A stretch of DNA of 64,000 nt from Siphonodentalium dalli. Taxonomy: Eukaryota; Mollusca; Scaphopoda; Gadilida; Siphonodentaliidae. Positions 1 through 11,093 of this stretch are shown piece after piece. Every line of letters starts with the position of its first letter. Positions within the stretch are counted from its first letter, which is position 1. A program made the position numbers and the translations under genes. The stretch is from contig CP136068.1 in NCBI GenBank assembly GCA_032622095.1, forward strand, positions 127,599,989-127,663,988. The letters are read 5' to 3'. The notes below the pieces were generated by a model. That model saw nothing but the letters and a program-made list of their open reading frames with translations. It had not been told where the DNA came from and did no database searches.

Positions 1-20
1 GAAGAAAATACCTTGTGAAT

Positions 21-75
21 CAGGGGGGGGGGGGGGGGGGGGGGGGGGTCGGAAAAAAAATTCAGGCACGTAATG
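21..75. mobile_element. Fragment of hAT-like G-tract MITE terminus
   Basis: A long G run preceded by CA, then TCGG, an A/T run and TTCAGGCACGTA, is the reverse complement of the right end of the complete element at 25620-26196. The interior is lost in the N gap. Bases 1-20 match 60654-60673, where no G tract follows, so an element-free relative of this site exists near the other end of the window. Confidence 0.5.
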
Positions 76-175
76 NNNNNNNNNNNNNNNNNNNNNNNNN
101 NNNNNNNNNNNNNNNNNNNNNNNNNNNNNNNNNNNNNNNNNNNNNNNNNNNNNNNNNNNNNNNNNNNNNNNNNNN
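76..175. other. Assembly gap of 100 N
   Basis: Exactly 100 unknown bases, the usual placeholder for a gap of unknown size. Two different transposon ends face it: a hAT-like end on the left and a Harbinger-like end on the right. Confidence 0.98.
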
Positions 176-195
176 ATGCATGTGTGTATCCACCC
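176..195. mobile_element. Right end of a Harbinger-like element
   Basis: ATGCATGTGTGTATCCACCC matches the inverted terminus of the complete element at 2214-3909. It is followed by TAA (196-198), and the intact relative of the host MITE at 58275 has a single TAA at the same point. This supports a 3-bp TAA target duplication, as in PIF/Harbinger elements. The rest of the element lies in the gap. Confidence 0.55.
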
Positions 196-198
196 TAA

Positions 199-629
199 GT
201 CGGGATTTTTTTTTACCCTGTGCCAATGCATTCTCTTATATATATGCGAGGCGACCTATGGTCGACTCGCATATATATAAGAGAATGCATTGGCCTAACA
301 ATTTGTTATAATTTTTTTTAAATACATGTTTCTTACAATTTTTTGGATATAAAATACAAAAACATCCATTACCCTGCAGAGAGCCCCGCACATATATAGC
401 AGCATATATAAGAGTGTCGTCTGCTCATGTTTGTCTGGGGCTCTGTATGGGTGAAATTATAAAATTGTTAAAGAACACAAGAAAAAATGATTAAAATTGT
501 AAAAAATTGTTAGGCCAACGCATTCTCTTATGCGAGGCGACCTATGGTCGACTCGCATATATAAGAGAATGCATTGGTACAGGGTAAAAAAAATCCCGAC
601 GTACGACTGGATTTGATATGGCGGGTCAC
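199..629. mobile_element. GTGACCC-family MITE with two internal hairpins, interrupted
   Basis: Right part of the same family as 58275-58733 and 63377-63823. Its right end is GATATGGCGGGTCAC (615-629). Palindromes at 222-294 and 514-577 fold on the GCCAATGCATTCTCTTATA arm. Its left end is separated by the Harbinger-like insertion and the gap. No coding capacity. Confidence 0.65.
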
Positions 630-764
630 ATATTGTGCATGACACTTCCGGATTCGTAGCAAAACAAGAGGAAATTTTGTCAGATTTGGACATCAAGACA
701 CAATAAATCTAGATGAACAATAAACACGATCCCATACTTATTTCTGTCAAAAATAGTGTTTTAC

Positions 765-1473
765 AGATGCATATTCCGATTAAATGCACATAAATTACTA
801 TTTCTTTTGCTTCGGGGGGTAAACAATATTTGCTTCGAGTTAAAGAACCAACCCATCAAAGCTCATAGTTATTAGATATCGATTTTGAAATCTGTTATTT
901 TTCACTACCGGCAATATTTGGCGGCCTGGCAAAAATCAGCTGACTTCTTACAGAAATAGTACAGACATGCGCGCACACCGTCACGAGATGCCACACATGG
1001 TCGCGGCTCCATGTGCGATAAGTGGCGACCAATTAAATTTGGACGAAAGTCGATGAAAAGTATCGCCATCAACAAGAAGACGGCAATGTTGGGGTAGTTG
1101 ACGTGCGTATACATGAATTGTACTTATGTATGAATCGGTAGTGATGTTTATCCATGTAAATAGACATGTTATATGCCACCATGCTGGTTACACGTGGAAC
1201 TACTTACTACTATGTGTTAGCATTCGTGACACTTCTTGGGGAATTCCAATTTGAATTAGGAATACCATATATGGAAGTTGTAAACCACACTCGCTCACCT
1301 CCAAACTCACCAAAAAAAACCAAAACATTTACGGCAAATATGATATCGTGATTGGTATTGATGTGAGTATTTATTTGTAATAAACTAATTTGGATAACTA
1401 AATGGCTTTTGGTGAAATTCAGTTGTTTTTGTAACTGGATGACACGGGGATCATCGAATCGGATTATGTAACT
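765..1473. mobile_element. TTAA-flanked MITE, AGATGCATAATCCGAT family
   Basis: Left end AGATGCATATTCCGATTAAA and right end CATCGAATCGGATTATGTAA match the ends of the element at 10130-10520. The right flank is TTAA (1474-1477); the left flank is TTAC, a decayed TTAA. It shares interior text around TTCGGGGGGTAAACAA with that relative. TTAA targets suggest a piggyBac-type transposase acted in trans. Confidence 0.5.
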
Positions 1474-1876
1474 TTAAATAAAAAAAAACAAAACAATTCG
1501 TGTATGGCCGATGACACGTAGGGGTGTGCCGATAGTATACACATAACGACACATATAGCATATGTTTAATAGAGAGGTTTAGATAGATCAAACTTCTATA
1601 TATATATATATATATTTAGAGGATATATTTTCACCGTATTCGTTTTTCAATTGTTAGACTGCTGTTCTGGGAGACAATATATAGGTAGATCAATAATAAA
1701 TATATTTCATGACGGATAAATTTACAAGTATTCAATCAAACATTTCTATTTTTATTCACATCGACCGAAACGTGATAAATGCAAATACTTTATTATGTTT
1801 AATTTGAGTCTAATCAAAAACGGATAAAAAAAGGCGCCAAAATCATGTAATCTCGAGCTGGACCTTCACCTATGTT
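1474..1876. other. No gene seen
   Basis: A/T-rich spacer with a short TA microsatellite near 1600 and no convincing open frame or repeat family. Confidence 0.5.
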
Positions 1877-1880
1877 TTAA

Positions 1881-4032
1881 CCCTTTGAGTGCCAGGTCCG
1901 ATTTTTGTATCAACCCATATACCCTGTGCCAATACATTCTCTTATATATGCGAGTCGACCATAGGTCGCCTCGCATATATAAGAGAATGCATTGGCCTAA
2001 CAATTTTTCATCATTTGTTATTATTTTTTACAATTTTAATAATTTTTTCTTATATTCTTTAACAGACTTATTTTGTAGGTTTAGTGCCAGGGAATCTTAC
2101 GTTTTTCATGGGCATCAAAATTATTACTATGAATAGTTGGTGATAGTTTTGAGTTATAACATGCCCCTAAGGTTTTAACCAGTTTGTTTTTAAATTCGCT
2201 ACAGCATGCTTAAGGGTGGATACACACATGCATGTAATCTCTGTAAATATCGTGTATTTGGCGTTTTACGTGGATCATACAGACCATGTAATATAGGTGT
2301 CTGCTGATAACCCAATCATTGCGGCTATGTTTGACCACAGTGAGTAACGCTCTGAACGTGTAGAGTGTCGTTGACTGGACGAAGTCGTCAGGCCGCTTAA
2401 AATAATTGTTGGCGCGATAACCCAAATGTTGGACGTTCTGTTTAAATCATTGTCAGTCTTCTCTTGGTTGTATACCAGTGATGGTCCCATGATTTCCACA
2501 ACGCAGGGGCTATATTATACCGGACTGACCATTACATATTTCATCGACCGGAGGTGGGGGCATGCAGCAACATGAGGCCTACCCCCCTGAAGCCACGAAG
2601 CCACTCCTGATTTGTAAATATTGTAGTTGACAGTCATATCTGCCGTGCCTGTTTGCTACGAGTGATTAATCTCATATGCAGCAATTGATGCTATTCATAT
2701 AATTATGAACATATTATTACAGCTTTAAATTTGAAGGTATACAGAAGGTGGTGTTGCTGCATGTGTGTCTTCATTCGGGAAAAGGGTTGTCCAGCTACGA
2801 GCCCACAACTACGTCACCTTTCCTCTCTTGTGTTATATACACACAATTTACAACTATGGAATATTTAAGTAAAACATTATGTTGTACATTCTTGCCCAGA
2901 TAATCCCGGCCGATACATTCAACTAAATCCCTTAATTATTCGAAACTTTTGAGAACCAGCCCCCTCCCCCAATCATGGAGTATAGTCCAAAATGTGATAA
3001 TTCAAGTCTGTACAGGCTAAAATGGTGACAGTTAGGAACTTGTTCATCCTTTGGCCTGAGATTCTGGGTTAAAATGGGGGGGGGGGGGGTGACTCTTTTT
3101 TCTTTCAACGTTGTACCTGCATTAATGTTTTGGCGCTGTAATGGATATATGCAAAGAAATCCCAATTGAAAGTTATCACATGAGCTCGCCCTCAAATTAT
3201 CCGAGCAATCTCAACAAACTGGTATTGTCTGTCTTAATGTTCCAATGCCTGTATTCAAGGCATGAGAACACCATATCGGATTGTTAAATTTTGAACTGAG
3301 GCCATGCATAGTCGAGGAACAAATATCCTTATCCTGACTCGATTCGGCGTTGTCCGATTAGGATAAATCACTTTATAACATGGAATTCACCATGTATGAG
3401 TTAGTTGATTGCCATGTGTATTAATATAGCACTTCCAAAATGTGGAGCCAGAAAGCCGTTCGGGTTCTGCTGGACGAGATCAAATTGGGAGTCAGTGTGT
3501 GGGGCATTAAACACTCATGTATCACAATCGTCCTAAAATAGCTTCAAAAGTCTACACATTTATTTTTATTTTGGATGACCCTGTTTCCAAGAAATGACGA
3601 GAAACAAATCAAGTATAAAATCGACAGACTCAAATCCACTTTTCGAAATGAACTAAAACTCGTGAAAAACAGCAACATATATCAGACAGGATTTATTCAT
3701 TTCGGCACCCATGAAAAAAGACATGTTTATGACTGGCCTGAAATCTCTTGATAACAGTTAGTTTGATTTTGGCTTATAACTACTCACCGGTCTCGCCTGT
3801 TGAAATGGACCGATCGCGCGCAGGCGATTAATGCTATCAATGATTGGTGTGACCATGTAAAATACATGTATTTTACATACAGACATTACATGCATGTCTG
3901 TATCCACCCTAAGCATACCCAAAAAAATTCAACCAAAAAAAAAAAAAAAAATAATTATTTTTATTTTTTTTAGGGCCGATTTTACAGACCGCAAATTAGG
4001 GCCGATGAGATCGGCCCCTGGCACTGAAAGGG
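1881..4032. mobile_element. TTAA-flanked MITE (CAGTGCCAGG family), split by a nested element
   Basis: TTAA (1877-1880) then CCCTTTGAGTGCCAGGTCCG on the left, and CCTGGCACTGAAAGGG then TTAA (4033-4036) on the right. The intact relative in the opposite orientation is 7467-7930. A near-perfect palindrome lies at about 1929-1999. It is interrupted at GCTTAAGC by the insertion at 2214-3909. Termini and TTAA target resemble piggyBac-derived MITEs. Confidence 0.7.
2214..3909. mobile_element. Harbinger-like non-autonomous element (1.7 kb)
   Basis: Terminal inverted repeats begin GGGTGGATACACACATGCAT and end GCATGTCTGTATCCACCC. Flanking TAA copies lie at 2211-2213 and 3910-3912. The uninterrupted host sequence is seen at about 7576. 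There is a subterminal palindrome around TGTAAAATACATGTATTTTACA (about 3856-3877). I see no transposase frame in the interior, so it is probably non-autonomous. Confidence 0.6.
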
Positions 4033-4036
4033 TTAA

Positions 4037-4710
4037 AGACATATTATGTACTTATTCGGGTGCGTGAAACTAATAAGTTGGTATTTATGCTATGCTATGG
4101 AGGAATGTAGCATTCTAGTAAAATCTCCAAAAATTTCAAACAAATCGACCTTACCACTTCATAGAAAACATCGTCTGAACTAAGCACAATTGTAAATATA
4201 TTTTACTTCTCGATTCGGGACGCAACTATCTGCGATAAACTAATGAAAACGATTTTGCCATCGAGAGTCACTGTATTTATTTAATATATAAGAATGACGG
4301 TGATTGTTGTCAATTTGGATATAATATTTATAAAATTTACTACTTTGAGCAAGAGTATTTTCCATTTCTATTTGATCACCACACCGGAGTGTTTCACATC
4401 ACTTTAAGGAATCCGATGGAACAGGTATTTACTAGGGTATATTATTACTAGTAATATGTGTTCGATGTTATAAAGTTTCCCGTTTGATCTTGCAAAAGTT
4501 CGCAGGTTTGTTCTGGTGGAATATAATCATAAATATGACCTGAGTAGGGATTAATGGCATAATTTACTATTAGACATGACATTGCACAACAACAGGGATT
4601 ATACTGTTAAGTGCTAAAGTGTTTAATGCAGCTGGGTATATTATAGGCGCTATTCAAAACTTATATTTATGATCATTTAAACCCCAACAGCTTTTAAAGT
4701 CTGAGAAGTT
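4037..4710. other. No gene seen
   Basis: A/T-rich unique-looking sequence without a supportable coding region or repeat boundary. Confidence 0.5.
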
Positions 4711-4714
4711 TTAA

Positions 4715-4966
4715 CCCTTCCATGACTGGAGCTTCCCCTGAAATTTTGCGAAAACCCTGTGCCAATTGATGCATTCTCTTATATAAGCGAGTCTCACATA
4801 GGGAGCCTCACATATATACGAGAATTAATTGGCCTATAATAATATTTACCTTAACCCCGTAAGCCAGTTTATTCTCTTATATATGCGAGGCTCCCTATGG
4901 GAGGCGCGTTTATATTAGAGAATGCATTGGCACAGGATATTTAATGCTGAACTGTCATGAAAGGGT
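4715..4966. mobile_element. Diverged TTAA MITE (CATGACKGGAGC family)
   Basis: TTAA (4711-4714) then CCCTTCCATGACTGGAGCTT on the left and TGTCATGAAAGGG then TTAT on the right. Two degenerate copies of the GCCAATGCATTCTC palindrome lie at about 4753-4832 and 4863-4932. Related to 54681-55282. Confidence 0.55.
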
Positions 4967-5500
4967 TATAGTCTAACATAGCGTTTGTTTGATATGATAT
5001 TTTAATAACGTTACCATTGTGGAGAAAAAAAATCTCCGTTAAGCAAACAATAATAGGACAACATGAAATTTACACCATACATGTAGATAGATTTGTATAC
5101 ATAGATATCAAAACTATAAACTTTAGGGGCTGTACACAAGCAAAACTTCAGGGGATATACACAAGCAAAACTCGGTCGTTTGTTTGTGACAAGACATTAC
5201 CGGTGTATTCTCAAGACGCGTTTTTTTTTGGGTGATTAAACATTGGATTTACAAAATGTGGTGCACAAATTCCTGGTTTAATTAATCACATCCACTTAAT
5301 CTAGATAATTATACAGTTCAACATTCAACAAAATATGCCCCCGTATTTTACATGTATATGGACATTTTACATGGACATTCAGTCCGAACCCCTGACATAT
5401 ACCCCAGTCAGCAATTCCTTCGTACGCCGAATCCTTAAACGGAGTATTTTTTTGATTCAATGTATTGTTTACATGATCTTTTTTGCCAATACAATTTCAG
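4967..5500. other. Upstream region or 5' UTR intron of the sterol desaturase gene
   Basis: No open frame of note. It ends in a good splice acceptor (TTTTTTGCCAATACAATTTCAG, ending at 5500), so a non-coding 5' exon probably lies upstream. Its position is not determinable here. Confidence 0.4.
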
Positions 5501-5577
5501 GATTCTAATTGTTCATCAAGCGAACACCCTGAGATTAATCAGGTTGACGCTTCGTGGCAACAGGCGTTCTACTCGAA

Positions 5578-5787
5578 ATGGACCGTGTTCTAGAACAGGC
5601 GGATAGACTGGTTCTGACGCCTTACATTTACCCGGCGTCATGGCCAGAAGACAACACACCACGACAGATACTCAGTCTATTCGCCATTAACTCACTAGGT
5701 GGATTCGTGTTGTACTCCGTGACAGCTTGGTTGGGATATCTGCTCTTATTTGATAAGGAGCTGATGAACCATCCACAATTTCTCAAG
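5578..5787 (+). CDS. SC5D: SC5D exon 1 (coding part)
   Basis: Seventy codons from [10 protein letters not shown] to HPQFLK, ending AAG before the donor GTACGT (phase 0). The exon starts at 5501 after a TTTCAG acceptor, so 77 nt of 5' UTR precede the ATG. It contains the N-terminal membrane segment, about residues 33-55. Confidence 0.9.
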
Positions 5788-8700
5788 GTACGTAGCAAAT
5801 ACAACACGAACGTGGAGCGAATGCGACATGTTGCCCTCAGGGTGGGCGGGCTTGGGAGGTTATGGTAACGCTATTTAAAAGCACTTCTTCAAACATATCT
5901 TTTTTTTCGTCAATAATCCTGGCCTCAATCCTAACCTCGCGTGCCACGAGTTACTGCGATTTAATATCAATCGTTATCAAAAAGGGAGCCCCGACCGATT
6001 AAGTATCTTTCGTGTGTGTATTGACTGAATAAACCAATGTTTGTCAAAGTAAACTTGTCAATATCCACTAGTTTGAAGATGTGTCTACGTTTATAGAACA
6101 TTTAGTTTTAGAATAAATACTATATGGCTATCACGACTGAATAACGCCAATCTTGATGTGAAATTGGAGTTTAAAATATAACAAACGCTATGTTAGACTT
6201 TAAAACATCGCAGATTTTGAAAACAGTTTCTGTTGGAGGTTTAAATGATAACAATGGAACAAATGAATGAATTTGAGCCATGTATTAGTGTACCAATACA
6301 CTCACTTGCTCTATGAAGAATGCAAACATGATAATTATCATGACAATGATTTTATGACTGGAGTCATAACATTATTTTTAGTATAATTACCGTGTTTGCA
6401 TTGTTCATAGAGCACATTCGCACTAATCCATGGCTCAAAATCATTCATTTTTGCATATATTCTGCTGAGTATAAAAGTAGATGGTCCAATAAATGGCCGG
6501 ATTTAGTGTACAGTCCCACTTTAACAATATAAATTACATTTCCAGGACCAGATAAGATTGGAGATAATATTCACGTTGAAGGTAATACCACAGATGGGTA
6601 TTCCAACGGCATTGGTGTTTCTGTTAGAGGTCAAAGGTTACAGCAAGCTGTACGACAACGCATCGGACACACACCTTGGTGAGGAACCGATTGCCATTTG
6701 CACCAAAATATAAAGTTTAGTCAAAATTGTTGGGTTATCCAAAGTTAAAGGGGTTCTGTACACTAAATCCGGTCATTTATGGGACCATCTCCTTTTATAC
6801 TCAACAGAATATATGCAACAAATGAATGAATTTGAGCCATGGATTAGTGAAAAGTACACCCATGTGCTATATTAACAATGCAAACAACACGGTAATTATA
6901 ATGAAAATGAATAAATGGCTGGAGTCATAAATTCATTTTCATTGTAATTACCGTGATGTCTGCATCGTTCATAGAGTACATGGGTGTATTTTGCAATAAT
7001 CCATGGCTCAAATTCATTCATTTGTTGCATATATTCTGTTGAATATAAAAGGAGATAGTCCCATAAATTGTCGGATTTAGTGTAGAGTACCCCTTTAAGT
7101 TAATGGTTGTGTCAAATTCCAGAAGTTGGGTTTAATTGTTCGGGTTAGATTAGTTTAGTTAATAATTAATGGTTTTCATTTGCGCCCCTTGATAAAGATT
7201 TGCTGAATGTGAGCTCTCTTTGTCATATTTTCTTAACATTATTGGTATCTAACTCAAATAAATACACAGTGAAGACATCTGTTATGTCGGAATTATATAG
7301 TTGTAGTATTGGTTGTGTCTTTGGTACAAGTATTCTATTTTTTGTTATTAATTTATTCCCGAAAAGGAAGTCATCATATGTCACACCTCGTTTCGGACTT
7401 TCACGTTACATACCATAGATTCGAAGTCTGGTTTAATTCAATATCTCTCCTCCATTTAGGCTTTAACCCTTTCAGTGCCAGGGGCCGATCTCATCGGCCC
7501 TAATTTACGGTCTGTAAAATCGGCCCTTCATTTTTTGTTTTTATATTTTTTTGGTTTGAATTTTTGTTGGGTATGCTTAAGCATGCTATAGCGAATTTAA
7601 AAACAAACTGGATAAAACCTTAGGGGCATGTTATAACTCAAAACTATCACCAAGTATTCATAGTAATAATTTTGATGCCCATGAGAAACGTAAGATTCCC
7701 TGGCACTAAACCTACAAAATAAGTCTGGCATTGAAAGAGAGTAGAATATAAGAAAAAATTATTAAAATTTGTAAAAATTGTAAAAAATAATAACAAATGA
7801 TGAAAAATTGTTAGGCCAATGCATTCTCTTATATATGTGAGGCGACCTATGGTCGACTTGTATATATAAGAGAATGCATTGGCACAGGGTATATGGGTTG
7901 ATACAAAAATCGGACCTGGCACTCAAAAGGTTAAGTCCGATATGAATCAATTTTTGGAAAACCTAAATTAATGACCAGAATCTCAGATTATATATGGTCC
8001 AAATTATTTCATTTACATGTAGATGAAATTTAATTATATTGGCATAGGTTTTCTCTAACCCAATGTTTAGTTATTCGGTAACGGTTGACTAAAAAAGTTG
8101 GGTTAGAGTCTGATTCCCTCCATCACGACTTTGTCAGTTTTGGATGGAGGAAAGACCACACATGCATAGGGTTGATTTCACCGGGATATCACCCACTGCG
8201 CGCAATAACCATCGGCCCACATTAAAGACCCTGTGCCAATGCATTATCTTATATATGCCAGTGGACCATAGGTCGCTTTGCGTATATAAGAGAATGCATT
8301 GGCCTAACAATTTTTTTTAGATTTTTTTTTATCAATTTTCTTACATTCTTTAAAGGTACTCAACCCGTAAAGAGGGTCCCCATCTCAACAGATTCCAACA
8401 ACAACAATCCGATCAGAGGGTCCTATATTACTATTTCTTTGGCTTTGGGGGTAAAAAATATTTGATTCGAGTCGAGGAACCCATCAAACAAAGCTCAGAG
8501 TCATTAGATATTGATTTTTGAAAATTCTTATGTTCTCGAGATGAGTACTTATAACTGCCGTCAATTTGGTAACATGCTCGAGATTTTACGCCAAAATTCT
8601 ATTCAAACAGACAAGGATGGATAACTCTATAATCAAGTGGGTAATAATAACGAATTTTTTACTATCTTCTGGGCCAGAAAGAATTCCCGATAATGAAAAA

Positions 8701-11093
8701 TAATAGATTTCTAAAATCGATATCTAACAAATCTGAGCTTTGATGGGTGACTTCCTCGACTCGAATCAAATATTTTTGACCCCCGAAGCCATTGAAATAG
8801 TAATTGAGAGGAGTTTTATCGGGTTGAGTACCTTTAACAATTTCTATAATTTTTTAGAATTTGTTCTTTCATTCTTTAACAATTTTTATCATTTTTATCA
8901 TTATTACTTACATTCATTAAATTTTTTTGTATCATTTTAAATGTTATTTCTTACATTCTTTAACCAATATAAAGTATAATATAAAATGTGTTAGGCCAAT
9001 GCATTCTCTTATATATGCGAGGTCGACACGCATATATAAGAAAATGCATTGGCACAGGGTTTTCGCAAAATTTCAGGAAGCCCCCTAATGAAAGTGTTAA
9101 TTATAAATCTGGTTCATCAACTTTAGTTACAACCCATTTGTTTTTAGTGTCGATATAGAAGTAGGCCTACATTTTTCAAACCGACCCGAGTAAATCTTGA
9201 AACGATTCGGCATTGTAACAATACTATATTTGTATTCCCGATAACACTATCCGGTTTTAACAATGGCGATCATATGGCATTCGCTGATATAACCATATAT
9301 GTTAAATTGATGAAGGCCTACTCAAGTTGAAACAACGAGAAAGTGTGTAAAACAATATAATTTTGACAAAGCGTTGATGCGGGTTGTGTTGCTGTGCCGT
9401 ATGAAAAGTCAATACTGATTTAATCCGGGCAACGGTCGTGACCTTTCGATAGCTAAACTACTGGCAGCATATGTATGTGGATGAGGTTTAACATTGATGT
9501 CGGCCTGCATGCATGTTTGGGTGGCCATTAATGTTAACTTCAAGACAACAGAGAACTACATGTATGATTTCAGATGATAGTTAAACTGCTGAATGGGGTG
9601 ATCGGCTGTTTGCATGTAATAAAATATGAACAGCAGTGCCAGTTACGTGTACATTATAATTTATACTATGATGCTGATCAGCAGGACTATATAGTGTCTA
9701 CTTTTGACTTTCCAACCATTTTGTGCATGTTAACCCTTTACCCAACAGAAGGGCCCTGTGCCAATGCATTCTCTTATATATGCGAGTCGACCATAGGTCG
9801 CCTCGCATATATAAGAGAATGCATTGGCTTAACACATTAAAAATTATAAAATTGTTAAAGAATGTAAGAAAAAATGGTAAAAAGTGTTAAAAAAAGATTT
9901 TTTTTAGGCCAATGCATTCTCTTATATATGCGAGGCGACCTATGGTCGACTCTCATATATAAGAGAATGCATTGGCACAGGGCATAACTGTAACCATCAC
10001 AATGTGGTCAAGGAGCCGGTTCCAATGATATCCATATTTGTATGGTTCTATTGAGACAGACCGAAGATATTTTAGGCTGTTGAAGCTTTATTTGGCCGGT
10101 TTTGGCCGGTTTGTTGGGTAAAGGGTTAAAGATGCATAATCCTATTAAACGCCACTGAAGTACTATTTCTTTGGCTTCGGGGGGTAACAACTATTTGATT
10201 CGAGTTGAGGAACCCATCTATCAAATCCCAGAGTTATTAGATGTCGATTTTAAAAATCTGTTATTTTTCACCACCTCGAATATTTGGCGGCCTGGCAGAT
10301 ATTCGACGAATGCCAACCGACATACCCTCGATACCAAATTGCTTTGAACAAAATGTTGAGATATAACACTTTTGAAGCAATTATATTATAGTTGACAGTG
10401 GTTAGCATTGTATGTTGGCAATAAATCGATTCTGATAACGGAAGCGGCATTTCAAAAAATGCTGTTGTTGTTGTTGGAATATGATACTAGTCGAGGACCA
10501 TCGAATCGGATTGTGTACCTTTAAAAACCGAGACAATGTTTTCTTTTGCAGGATATTACGGAGTGGCGATAAGTGTGGCGACCTTTATACTCTTCACGGA
10601 CATGTGTATTTATTGGATACATCGGGGACTGCATCACCGCTTGCTGTACGGACCACTTCACAAGTATCACCATAAATGGAAAATTCCAACCCCGTTTGCA
10701 AGCCACGCCTTCCACCCACTGGACGGGTTCCTCCAGAGTTGTCCCTATCACATTTACCCATTCCTGTTTCCGCTGCACAAAATGACATACTTAATGCTGT
10801 TCGTCTTTGTAAATATATGGACAGTCTCTATACACGATGGCAACTATAAAGTTCCTTATTTGCTCAAACCAGTTATCAATGGCTCCGCCCATCACATGGA
10901 CCATCACGTGTTCTTCACGTGCAACTATGGGCAATTTTTCACGTTGTGGGACAGGATAGGCGGATCATTCCGAACCCCAAGCTCGTTCCTGGGAAAAGGA
11001 CCCGGGGACTTCGTGAGGAAGAAGACGGATGTTATGTTTCAATCGGTGGAGCTGGATGTTGATGATAAGTATGCGAGCGACAAGGGTGACTAG
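5578..11093 (+). CDS. SC5D: Sterol C5-desaturase (lathosterol oxidase), three coding exons
   Basis: Exons 5578-5787, 6546-6678 and 10552-11093 join in frame to 294 aa, close to the roughly 300 aa of animal SC5D. The enzyme is a membrane di-iron oxidase of the endoplasmic reticulum that introduces the C5-6 double bond of lathosterol to give 7-dehydrocholesterol, a late cholesterol step. Exon 3 carries the fatty-acid-hydroxylase histidine boxes: H138-x3-H142-H143, H151-x2-H154-H155 and H228-H229-x2-H232-H233. Near them are the family signatures [12 protein letters not shown] (about 159-170) and [11 protein letters not shown]. Hydrophobic spans lie near residues 33-55, 85-100, 118-136 and 185-205. 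The start is the ATG at 5578, with an in-frame TGA at 5545. All junctions are GT/AG. The introns are packed with MITEs that come within 31 bp of two acceptors. The histidine boxes look complete, so it should be functional. The C-terminal tail is acidic and variable, as usual. Confidence 0.93.
6247..6520. mobile_element. TTAA MITE in SC5D intron 1, ending 25 bp before exon 2
   Basis: Right end CCGGATTTAGTGTACAGTCC, then CACT and TTAA (6521-6524). The two arms (around GAATTTGAGCCATG, 6271-6284, and CCATGGCTCAAA, about 6429-6440) are inverted. The left end is truncated compared with 6749-7094. Only 25 bp separate it from the exon 2 start. Confidence 0.6.
6546..6678 (+). CDS. SC5D: SC5D exon 2
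   Basis: Acceptor TTTCCAG then 133 nt encoding [16 protein letters not shown] to NASDTHL, plus one base, and donor GTGAGG (phase 1). It contains the second hydrophobic segment and the family sequence [12 protein letters not shown]. Copies of the same MITE flank it on both sides. Confidence 0.9.
6749..7094. mobile_element. TTAA MITE in SC5D intron 2 with long inverted arms
   Basis: TTAA at 6745-6748 and 7095-7098. Ends are AGGGGTTCTGTACACTAAAT and ATTTAGTGTAGAGTACCCCT. The arms are inverted for about 110 bp, so nearly the whole element can fold as a hairpin. It begins 70 bp after exon 2. Confidence 0.7.
7467..7930. mobile_element. TTAA MITE, CAGTGCCAGG family, complete
   Basis: TTAA at 7463-7466 and 7931-7934. 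The left end is CCCTTTCAGTGCCAGGGGCC and the right end CCTGGCACTCAAAAGG. The GCCAATGCATTCTC palindrome lies at about 7814-7883. It is the intact, reverse-oriented relative of the nested element at 1881-4032 and shows the empty site there. Confidence 0.75.
8231..9096. mobile_element. Palindrome-bearing MITE (ATGAAAGKGTTAA end), with nested MITE
   Basis: Palindromes lie at about 8237-8304 and 8995-9052 in inverse orientation. The right end is CCTAATGAAAGTG before TTAA (9097-9100). The left outer terminus is missing or decayed. It is split by the element at 8354-8833. Confidence 0.6.
8354..8833. mobile_element. Nested TTAA MITE (AGGTACTCAACCCG ends)
   Basis: TTAA at 8350-8353 and 8834-8837. Inverted ends are AGGTACTCAACCCG and CGGGTTGAGTACCT. 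It sits in the CATTCTTTAACAATTT stretch typical of the host MITE, so it inserted after the host did. The interior resembles 765-1473 and 10130-10520. Confidence 0.65.
9734..10125. mobile_element. TTAA MITE, ACCCAACA family, with two palindromes
   Basis: TTAA (9730-9733) then CCCTTTACCCAACAGAAGGG on the left, and TTTGTTGGGTAAAGGG then TTAA (10126-10129) on the right. Palindromes lie at about 9760-9828 and 9908-9975. Other copies are 29042-29489, 56380-56764 and 60821-61212. It shares its right TTAA with the next element. Confidence 0.8.
10130..10520. mobile_element. TTAA MITE abutting SC5D exon 3
   Basis: Begins AGATGCATAATCC directly after the TTAA of the previous MITE and ends ATCGGATTGTGTACCT before TTAA (10521-10524). 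Its end is 31 bp from exon 3, so it supplies branch-point-region sequence for that acceptor. Confidence 0.6.
10552..11093 (+). CDS. SC5D: SC5D exon 3 (catalytic exon) and stop
   Basis: Acceptor TTTTCTTTTGCAG, then 542 nt completing a Gly codon split with exon 2 and encoding [11 protein letters not shown] to the stop TAG. It holds all the histidine clusters (see the gene entry) and the hydrophobic segments around residues 118-136 and 185-205. Confidence 0.93.
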
